Part shown: one piece after another, positions 56,961 to 64,000 of the stretch
Layout: each line of letters begins with the position of its first letter
Position numbering within the stretch: the first letter of the stretch is position 1
NCBI GenBank assembly: GCA_011109175.1
Contig: RDEW01000003.1
Span: 851,071-915,070 of the forward strand
DNA: 64,000 nucleotides
Source of the DNA: Dicyema japonicum
Taxonomy: Eukaryota; Dicyemida; Rhombozoa; Dicyemidae
Direction of reading: 5' to 3'
Notes under the pieces: model-generated
Seen by the model: the letters and a program-made list of their open reading frames with translations, nothing else
Told to the model about the DNA's origin: nothing
Databases searched by the model: none
Position numbers and translations under genes: made by a program

Positions 56961-57374
56961 TTGAAGCCAAAATTTTAGATGTGGCCAAATTTCTCAAGCA
57001 AGGCAGGCTTGCGGGTCAGCTTGCTCGAGTAGTTTAGGATCTGGCGAGTGAGGTCGCTAACAACGTTGACCAAAGAAAGGAAAGCAAGGAATTTTGGTTT
57101 GTTAGGCCAGTAGATAACGATCCTTCAAAAATGGAGAAACGTTTGAATTGGGTCCAACAAATTTCGTATAAAGAAATGTTCATTTATTTCTCAATAGACC
57201 ACCTTAGTGTCTTCTAGGGGTTCATATTTTAAAAATACTGGACTGTCTGTAAATTTGGCGGAAGAGATTGGTCAGGATAATAGTCCAATGTTGAAAGTTT
57301 TGTCTCTTCACGACGAAAAGAACAACAATCTTATTTCTTTATGGCAAAATAAAGTTCCTATTGTTACAGAAGAA
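56961..57374 (+). CDS. Unrecognised coding-like stretch cut by SINE-B
   Basis: Plus frames read SKEFWFVRPVDNDPSKMEKR and, after a TTCTAG that could be an acceptor, GSYFKNTGLSVNLAEEIGQD, SLHDEKNNNLISLWQNKVPI. The composition looks coding, but a SINE-B begins at 57375 and no continuation was found. It may be a gene fragment or part of a retroelement. Confidence 0.35.
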
Positions 57375-57605
57375 GAGATTTTCCAATGTCACACAAGTCC
57401 ACCCGGAATCAACGGAAAGAAAGAAAACATTTAGTCCTCGTAGTTGCGGGAATCCCACCAGTGGAATGAGGAAGAGCAAACGACTCCTTTTCGCACTATT
57501 ATAGCACTGGGCGCCACCCGACAAAGGTGGATAGCATAACGACACTCTAAAAAACAAAGTAACAAAAGAAAGTATGAGAAATATAACCACGTGGCATTAT
57601 TATTA
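57375..57605 (-). mobile_element. SINE-B copy
   Basis: On the minus strand: CCACGTGGTTATATTTCTCA at the head, GGTGGCGCCCAGTGCTATAA and CCACTGGTGGGATTCCCGCA in the body. It matches 40597-40955; the hairpin end is missing. A short ATTATTATTATT run lies beside the head end. Confidence 0.78.
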
Positions 57606-57943
57606 TTAACCCCAAACATTAAATAAAAAAAGATAAAAGATAAACTAGAAATACTCAGCATTTAGAGATCGTTTCCAGTTCTGCCCAATTGAAACCGAAA
57701 CTGTTAGGAGAATAAGTAAAGGGGTCGCTAACAATATTGGAAATGTGATTGTGGTACAACTCAGAGACCCTCACGAACGAAATGGTTTTCTAAGTGCTTA
57801 GAAATGGAGATGCTAATGTTCCGGTTGAAGCATTATTTGTTACTAATTTTTACTAAAATAAATTTTAAAAAAAATATAATAATTTATTTTAGAATGGTTA
57901 ACCTAAAATTACAATTAAATAGCGTATTTGCGCAAGTAAAATA
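57606..57943. other. Spacer before cold-shock gene
   Basis: No gene or repeat recognised. It includes a plus frame with GGTCGCTAACAATATTGG similar in wording to 57045-57065, not interpreted. Confidence 0.4.
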
Positions 57944-58350
57944 ATGCCGTCAGCTCAATCAGGTAGGGTGTTGTTTGAAATTCAAGTTTTATCTACTACC
58001 GGATACGTTAGCTGGTACAATGTGGAAAAAGGCTTTGGCTTCATAGAAAGGTATTCTTATTAAGTTTAAAATAGGGATGATAACGGCCAATCTATATTTT
58101 TCCATGTGGTAATGTTTATATTGAAAATAATAGAGAAACATATCACAGATTTCGGGAAATAATTCGTGGAGTCTCGATAAGGGAGAACATGTTGAATTCC
58201 AAGTTAGAAATGGAAAAAGGGGCATTGAAGCCTTTAATGTGAATGGAGTAGATGGTAAAAAACCGTTAGGAAATCGTTCGTTCGACTTGGTTTTATTTCT
58301 TATTACTTTTAGGACGGCTTAGTGTTCCACCCACACAGAAAGCCTGTTAA
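57944..58350 (+). CDS. Minimal cold-shock-domain (Y-box) protein
   Basis: A nucleic-acid-binding protein that is little more than one cold-shock domain. ATG 57944: MPSAQS, a 24-nt intron (GTAGGGTGTT...ATTCAAG), then VLSTTGYVSWYNVEKGFGFI with RNP1 GFGFIE. A 24-nt intron (GTATTCTTAT...AAAATAG) gives ERDDNGQSIFFHV with RNP2 IFFHV. A 40-nt intron leads to ISGNNSWSLDKGEHVEFQVR and GKRGIEAFNVNGVDG. A last intron of about 57 nt leads to RLSVPPTQKAC and a stop at 58348-58350. The product is about 94 residues, much shorter than animal YBX proteins, which have long basic tails. The last intron may be retained, giving a different C-terminus. Confidence 0.88.
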
Positions 58351-58799
58351 AAAACAGTCTGAGAATAATGTTTCGTGATTATTTTTTAATGTTTAATTTT
58401 GTTTGTAAAGTTATGATAAAAAATGAAATATCGAACAAATCATTAGGAGTAAGTAAATTAATAGTCTGACTTATTAATTGTCTACCCACGTGCTATGTTG
58501 CTTTCATCTAGAATTTGGTTTTTCGTATTTAATTGTTTATCTTCATAATACCATTGATTGGTCTAATAGCTTCATAAACGTGATTAAATCACGTGGTTGA
58601 GTTTTGCATCACAATGATTATTAATCCTCTCTTTATTCGATTACCCTTCATTGGTCTTATATTTCAGGACCCATGGTATTTATGACCATCCATTCTACTG
58701 AAGTCTATGGATTCGTAATCTTTGTTGTCCGATATACTTTTTAATTTTTTTTAATGGAAAAAATTTTATTAACAAAAAATTTGAATAATTAAGCTTTTG
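58351..58799. other. Spacer
   Basis: AT-rich with no recognised feature. Confidence 0.5.
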
Positions 58800-59340
58800 C
58801 TGATAGGATTGAGTATACGTTTCCACGTAATACGACAATCCTGACTTGTTGTCTTAGCCAGAACGATTCGCAGGGTTCTTTTTAGACTCGCTAGTTGTCC
58901 TCCTATTTCATTCAGAAAGGCCGCTGTTCCACACATTTCAGTGTGAATATGGGAAAAACGTCATTTTGTTTGGCCTCTTGCCATCTCCACGATCTAGTCC
59001 AGCAGGCTCTAGTTGAGCTGGGATCCTGCAGCCTCGAGGGTTCGCAGAATAACATTATTCAATACGCTGTGACTAGGTGAGCGACCTGGACTTTTTTTTC
59101 AAGACAAAGGATATAGTCTTTTGGTGTCAACTGTTCCTCCACAACGACATCTGTGTTGTTTGGCAGACGTCAATTCCCAATCGTTGTGCTATTCCGATTC
59201 TCACACAATCGTCGTCCATAAGTGTTCCAAAAGATGCGCATGGAAATGCGTGGAGCAATGCACCACTCCCATTTTGTGCAGCAGATAGCAAACAGACAAG
59301 CCGGTGTTGGTTCGAGTCTTGCTTTAGACCAGTGGTTCTC
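58800..59340 (-). mobile_element. REL retrotransposon relic
   Basis: A minus frame at 59127-59363 reads SNQHRLVCLLSA, NGSGALLHAFPCASFGTLMD and DDCVRIGIAQRLGIDVCQTT. It parallels SNQHRRACLVTG, SGAWINALPVGSVGTHLD and DDTVRIGISTRLGLEICRTH of the main element. Downstream (58920-59080) the nuclease region is recognisable at DNA level. It is frameshifted and partly deleted. Confidence 0.82.
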
Positions 59341-59360
59341 AACCTTTTTGGTCTGCGAGC
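59326..59360. mobile_element. Solo hAT-like terminus
   Basis: CAGTGGTTCTCAACCTTTTT followed by GGTCTGCGAGCC resembles hAT ends such as CAGGGGTTCTCAACC at 59762. No matching inverted end was found nearby. Confidence 0.4.
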
Positions 59361-59446
59361 CAAATCAATAATTGTCGTATATCATCACATCCGGGTAAAG
59401 TATCATGATAAGTCTTACTTATCATTGGTTACCGGCTTCTTTTCGG

Positions 59447-59630
59447 AGGAAAACGAAATTTTTAATTTCGTCCAAAAACATGCTCGACGTAGTATGGGAC
59501 AAAAAAGGAAGACTTTGACATCTGTCTCCGATTTTTAAAGAAAAAACGAAATTTTTTAATTTCGTCAAAAACATGTTCGACGTAGTATGGGACAAAAAAG
59601 GGAGACCTTGACATCGGTCCCGATTTTCAG
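59447..59630 (+). repeat. Two-unit tandem duplication of about 92 bp
   Basis: Two copies of ACGAAATTTTTAATTTCGTC, AACATGCTCGACGTAGTATG, GGACAAAAAAGGAAGAC. The AAATT-TTAATTTC core is palindromic. No coding meaning was found. Confidence 0.85.
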
Positions 59631-59639
59631 ATTAATTAA

Positions 59640-59761
59640 GGTGAATTAAAGAATGGATTATAGTTTATTTGAGAAGGAGTTAAGGAATATTAGAGAGTGG
59701 ATTAAAGTGTATTAGAGAATGTGTTAGGGTAGATAAAAGAATGAATTATGGTGTATTAGAG
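59640..59761 (+). repeat. Minisatellite, left part
   Basis: Imperfect units of about 25 nt built on TTAGAGAATGGATTAGGGTA-like sequence. It continues at 61757 beyond the inserted hAT transposon. Confidence 0.75.
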
Positions 59762-61756
59762 CAGGGGTTCTCAACCTGGGGTCGATTCGACCCCCAGGGG
59801 TCTAAAATCAATCCAGATCGATCGTAAGGGGGTTGAAAATAAATTTAATATATTTAATCTTTTTCAATTTAAATTAAGTTAGTTTATTTTTAAAGTGGTA
59901 AACCTTTGTTCTTTAAAATTTTTAAAATTACCATGCATGTTTTTGTTTGTGTATGAGTCGTCCTTCTACATTAAAAATTCGTCAATATAAAAATGAATAT
60001 TTGGAATTTGGATTTATAAAATTTTTTTTGATAATAGACCATATTGCTTACTGTGTAACAAGTTATCAAATGATGCAATGAAACCGTCCAAATCTTTAGG
60101 AGTAAACATTCGGATAAAAAAGATAAACCATTAGAGTATTTTGAAGAATTAAAGGATTTTTTCGTAAACAAAAAACGATTGACAGTTTTTACAAATAGTA
60201 TTGAAAGAAACAAAAAATACTATTTTTTTCGCTTCAAATTGACGAAAGTCATACATGTGACAACCAATAAATTCTAATGGGATATGTCAGGTTAATCTTA
60301 TTAGAAGCTTACCCTTTAAGATATTTTGACGATCATGCTATTCCTACAGAAGCTTTATTATTCGTCAAATATTTGGAAACTGATATGACTGGATTTTCTA
60401 TTTTTTCCGTAGTCAAATTATTTTTGGATGACAAGAAGATTCCATATGAAAATTTGGTCTCTTGTGCCACAGATGGTGCAATGTCTATGGTTGAAAAATA
60501 TAAAGGATTCGAGGCATATTTGAAAAAAATATGTCCAAATGTGATTCATATACATTGCGTTCTACATACACAACATTTTGTTTCAAAAGCTCTTTCGCCA
60601 ATTCTACATGAAACGTTAAATATAGTTATTAAAACCATAAACAAAATTAAAGCAAACAGCAAGTATGACCGTCTTTTTAGAAAATTTTGCTATGAGGCTA
60701 AAGAAACATATGTTCGTTTGTGCTTCACACTGAGGTTATAGTTTCCAATTTTATTTTATAGGTACGATGGTTATCAAAGGAAAATGCATTAGAACGATTT
60801 TCAATATTATTTGACAAAATCGTAAATTTTCTTACTTCTGGGTGATAAAACTTTAGCAGATTTAATTGTATCGGAAAAGAAAAAATTGTTTATTTGGAAA
60901 ATTTAATGAAGTTTTATTAGAACTTCAGGGAAAGTATGTGACGTTAATAGATTGTAAAAGAATTATTCAAATATTTATCGAAAAAATTAAGTTATATAAA
61001 TATAACTTGGAAATAAAGAAATTATTATAACATTCCTGAATTCTACTCAATTAATCAAACATTTGATGATGAAGATATTAACAACTTTTTGCAACATTTA
61101 TTAAGTATAGAAAAAGATTTTGATTCTTTCCAAGATATTCTTGAATTAGAAATTCCATCTTGGATGATTAATCCGAATTTGTCAAAGCCAGAAAAACAAA
61201 AAGAAATTATTCAAGAGGAATTAATTATGTTAAAATTCAATCCAGAATTAAAACTATATTATAATGATTCACAATCACCTGTTATTTTTTGGCAAAATAT
61301 GAAAGTGAAGGAGAGTTATCCAAAATTGTGGACAGAAATAGCACAATTGCTACTCTATTTTCCTACATCATACTGTGTTGAATGCGGATTCAGCATTCTA
61401 CATAGAATCGAAAATAATAACGAAACAGATTGGAAGTGTCCCTTAGAGGAGATCTTCGTTTAAAAATAACACAAATAGAGCCAGATATCGAATCTTTGGT
61501 CAAAAAACATCAGTCACAGGGATCCCATTGGTATTTAATTTTTTTATTATAGATTTATGCTAAGATACCAACTTAACATCGAGTATATACTTTTTTTGTT
61601 TTATTTGATTATTAACAATGAATTCATTTTAGATAATTAACTAATTTTACTTAGAATTGTCTGTTCTAAATAAAAAAGTTTTAAGGGGTCGATTAAATAT
61701 TAGGGGGTCGAAAAAAAAGTCAAGGGGTCGACGAGTAAAAAAGGTTGAGAACCCTG
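59762..61756 (+). mobile_element. hAT transposon with 8-bp target duplication
   Basis: Ends CAGGGGTTCTCAACC and GGTTGAGAACCCTG are inverted repeats. The perfect 8-bp TATTAGAG flanks it (59754-59761 and 61757-61764), the hAT signature. The element is 1,995 bp and inserted into the minisatellite. The subterminal GGGGTCGATT...GGGGTCGA motifs are repeated near both ends. Confidence 0.92.
60270..61540 (+). pseudogene. hAT transposase (ZBED-like), broken
   Basis: Two main frames. At 60277-60741: VSCATDGAMSMVEKYKGFEA, YLKKICPNVIHIHCVLHTQH and FVSKALSPILHETLNIVIK, the central RNase-H-like fold. At 61089-61463: FWQNMKVKESYPKLWTEIAQ and LLLYFPTSYCVECGFSILHR, the hAT C-terminal dimerisation region, then a shifted GDLRLKITQIEPDIESLVK-like end. 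The N-terminal BED finger is not intact. Frameshifts separate the parts, so no active transposase. Confidence 0.85.
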
Positions 61757-61940
61757 TATTAGAGAATGGATTTGGATGTAATGGAGAATGGATTAGGGTG
61801 AATTAAAAGATGTGTTAGGGTAAATTAGAGAATGAGTTATGTTGTATTAGAGAATGGATTAGGGTAATTAGGAGTTAGTTTTAATAAGAAAATGAGATTG
61901 AGTAAATAAGAGAATGAGTTAGCGTAAATTAAAGCATCGG
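61757..61940 (+). repeat. Minisatellite, right part
   Basis: It continues the 59640-59761 array: TTAGAGAATGGATTAGGGTG, TTAAAAGATGTGTTAGGGTA, TTAGAGAATGAGTTATG and similar units. Confidence 0.75.
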
Positions 61941-62699
61941 TTGTTTCTATACATTCATAAAGTTTATTTTATTGCATATTACGATGCTTGACCTCTAATT
62001 AAATTGACTTGTACTTTTTATCCATAAATTCTCTTTTTATTTTTAATATTAATATATTATTACTATAAATAACTCCTTAGTTAAAAGATACCCAAATTTT
62101 ATAATACATAATTCAAAAATGAATTTTTTAGGGTTTCTGTGTTATGCAAGAAATAAATTTTTGAACTTTTGCCTTTGTTATGTTTTCAATCCTTTTGATA
62201 ATGTGCAATTGTTCAATATTTGTGGTTATCATGGATATATTGTGATTCCTTTGGTTTCATTAAGACTCCTGTAACCACATGTTTTGGACAGATAAGTTTA
62301 ACTTATCAGCCCGGATTCGAAGATGGCCACGGGTTCTCACACTATACGACAATAATTAACAATTGGTTCGCTGGCCGCAAAAAGTTTTTTAAAGAAAATT
62401 AAACATTATTAACTAAAACTTATTTGAGAATTGAATCTGCTTTCCTTCTACTATTCTTCAAAATAGGGACTCAGTTTTTATGACGACGTAAGTAAAAGTT
62501 GTATATGATGTTCATAAGTTAATTGGTTGCAAAATTTGGTTGTCTTCAAAAACGAAGAATTTTTTCCCATTCGGGGTTAAATGCACGAATTTTTGAATAA
62601 TTTTTATACTTCTTTTAACACGTTTTTCAGATATCACAATTATTATTATTACCCCAGGGTTACCATTGTAGGCCCAGCACAAACAGTCATAACTAATTA
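61941..62699. other. Spacer, possible exon at 62220-62402
   Basis: A plus frame at 62220-62402 includes TYQPGFEDGHGFSHYTTIIN but no family or exon structure was recognised. The rest is AT-rich without features. Confidence 0.35.
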
Positions 62700-63070
62700 G
62701 TCCAAGAAAATCTGCTTGTGCTGACCAAATCCATCTACCAATATTTCATTACAGGCTTTTCTCTTTCGAAGGGACGTGGAGAAATAGGTCCGCCCTTTCC
62801 TATTTCGTCGCATGTCCTACCGTCGCGGACATCACTTCATTCTTCAGCGGAATAGTTTTTTTCATAATGTGATCTTCATCAAAGGATTTGGTCAGGGAGA
62901 GGTAGGAAGATCCCTTTCAACTACTGTGTCGTACCAGAAGGACTCGCCTCACGTGTGGGATCTGTTTGACAAGAATTGACCTTCACTGAAAACTTTGTCC
63001 TTCGGATTCGAACCCACGACCTTCAGTCATCAGACGTTACGTTCAGTCAAAAGGCCAACCACGTGGCATC
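62700..63070 (-). mobile_element. Repeat D copy 2 with tRNA-like head
   Basis: 62700-62920 matches 33160-33490 (TCGTCGCGGACATCACTTCA, GATCTTCATCAAAGGATTTG). At 63000-63070 the minus strand starts GCCACGTGGTTGGCCTTTTG with box B GTGGGTTCGAATCC, a tRNA-like head. Together this suggests that repeat D is a SINE family. Confidence 0.6.
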
Positions 63071-63109
63071 AATGACAATCACATGGAAAGATTATAATGC
63101 GAGTCAAAA

Positions 63110-63375
63110 TTGATTTTGGAAATATCAATGATAAATTTAATTTTATTGTTAAACATAATTTTTTTACAATTTATTTATTCAATAAAATATCAATACTTGA
63201 AAAAAATCATAACTTGTTTTTAAATGTAGCGAAGCAATTGTGCGTACGAGTATTTTCGATAGTAATCTCAGTTGCATTATTGGTATCTATAATTTTAAAT
63301 TTCAGTCCACAGCCGGTTACTTGTTCAATGTCGGAAGCGTTTATCTAAAATCGGGAGAAGATTTGTTAGACGTGC
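63110..63375 (+). pseudogene. Truncated tetraspanin copy
   Basis: QLCVRVFSIVISVALL, a 23-nt GT-AG intron and STAGYLFNVGSVYLK duplicate exon 1, intron 1 and the start of exon 2 of the tetraspanin at 54830. The start codon context is changed to ATGTAG, and the copy ends at about 63375, where a LINE relic begins. DNA similarity also covers about 100 bp upstream. Confidence 0.8.
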
Positions 63376-63384
63376 AAGTTTGCC

Positions 63385-63645
63385 TGTTAGGAGTTGATCT
63401 TGTATGAATTGGATTTTGAAGCTCCATAGGCCCATGAGGCACATGCATACTCTATCGTCGTTTTAGAAGTTGATTGTACAAGACGACAGCGCATTCCCGT
63501 GACGGCCTGAACTTTAAGAGCGGTTTCATTATATTCTGTTTCCTGAGACCCTTTGTCATAACGTTCTTCACATGTTGAGAAAATGTCATCAAAGGGTCGA
63601 AAGTCACTTCCAGAATAGTTGGATGTATCTGTAAAGGAAAAGAGT
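63385..63645 (-). mobile_element. Jockey-like LINE 3' relic
   Basis: Aligned with 43075-43290: CCATAGGCCCATGAGGCACA, GCATACTCTATCG, TCTTCACATGTTGAG and GTTGGATGTATCTG. On the minus strand it encodes SKTTIEYACASWAYGA, a thumb-like segment. Confidence 0.72.
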
Positions 63646-63649
63646 CTCC

Positions 63650-63735
63650 ATAATAATAATAGCCTTTTCACGAGAGCCATGATATTTATAGCTCGCATAG
63701 GCAGGACACACACTTTTATTTAAGAGTGGCATAGT
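63650..63735 (-). mobile_element. SINE-A 3' tail
   Basis: On the minus strand: AAGTGTGTGTCCTGCCTATG, CGAGCTATAAATATCATGGC, CTCGTGAAAAGGCTATTATT. A plus-strand SINE box A (GAGTGGCATAGTGGTTAGGT) begins right beside it at 63724. Confidence 0.8.
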
Positions 63736-63739
63736 GGTT

Positions 63740-64000
63740 AGGTGTCGCTAGATGAATCCAACTTGGCTAGGGTTGAGATTTTATCCGGATGTGAGACGCT
63801 ATTTATTCGGTAAGCAATTTTCCACTTCATCAGACGCGAAAACACCATCGTAGTGAAGCTGGACTTCCTAAATCATTTAACAGCATTCATCAGGATTTAT
63901 TAATCTAGACTTGTCAGGACTCCAAAGATCAACTCTCGTATAGTGGACAGTCTCACCCTTATTATCGCTTACCGTTGATACGACACTGACGTCGTAGGTC
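63740..64000 (-). repeat. Repeat E, copy 2 (runs off window)
   Basis: Reverse complement of 54120-54375 with about 10-15% differences, ending at ACTGACGTCGTAGGTC at the window edge. The two copies form inverted repeats about 9.4 kb apart. Confidence 0.85.

Noticed and set aside
1-64000. CRISPR arrays, bacterial operons or ribosome-binding sites
   Set aside because: All gene structure is eukaryotic; the tandem repeats seen are minisatellites or SINE-related, not CRISPR-like.

Overview
This is AT-rich nuclear DNA of a small invertebrate animal, not a bacterium. It carries metazoan-type U2 snRNA genes, 5S rRNA genes, an intron-bearing tRNA-Ile(UAU), many tRNA-headed SINEs, several non-LTR retrotransposon clades and hAT transposons. 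Its protein genes are conserved animal genes cut by extremely short GT-AG introns, mostly 22-28 nt. They become readable only when such introns are removed. Introns this short in conserved animal genes are characteristic of dicyemid mesozoans, so a dicyemid or similar reduced animal is my best inference. No species marker was identified.

Layout. 1-0.2 kb: U2 snRNA copy 1. 1.2-8.9 kb: a 5S rDNA array of four genes on the minus strand. The two spacers between copies 1-2 and 2-3 carry amplified remnants of a retroelement with a restriction-like endonuclease (REL). 10.9-13 kb: decayed LINEs and a SINE. 13.6-26 kb: a gene-rich block with a USP37-like deubiquitinase (-), a MIER-type ELM2-SANT corepressor (-), a RhoGAP with an F-BAR-like coil (+), two unrecognised multi-exon genes (+) and a GRIP-domain golgin (-). 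27.3-31.1 kb: exportin-7 (+). 33.7-35.1 kb: a mitochondrial DnaJ/Tid1 (+). 35.2-37.8 kb: the best preserved REL retrotransposon (-), frameshifted. 38.6-40.1 kb: SERINC (+). 40.6-45.8 kb: nested SINE, LINE and hAT insertions and a Jockey-like LINE. 45.8-47.1 kb: a tandem duplication carrying half a tRNA-Ile gene and a complete tRNA-Ile gene. 48 kb: prefoldin subunit 4 (-). 49.4-54 kb: a LINE abutting U2 copy 2, relics, a tRNA-Asp and U2 copy 3. 54.8-58.4 kb: a tetraspanin and a minimal cold-shock-domain protein (+). 58.8-64 kb: relics, a hAT element with an 8-bp target duplication inside a minisatellite, a truncated tetraspanin copy and repeats.

The cellular genes are housekeeping or regulatory: nuclear transport, Golgi tethering, chaperones, ubiquitin removal, chromatin repression, Rho signalling, membrane proteins and RNA binding. 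They do not form an operon or one pathway. The most coherent system is the repeat ecology. One SINE family ends in the same roughly 55-nt tail and ATT repeat as a LINE in the window, and one SINE copy lies inside that LINE's 3' end between 12-bp direct repeats. This suggests a SINE and its LINE partner. REL-type elements have left at least ten relics, some tied to the 5S array. All functional calls rest on motifs read by eye; exon limits are approximate unless an intron is stated.
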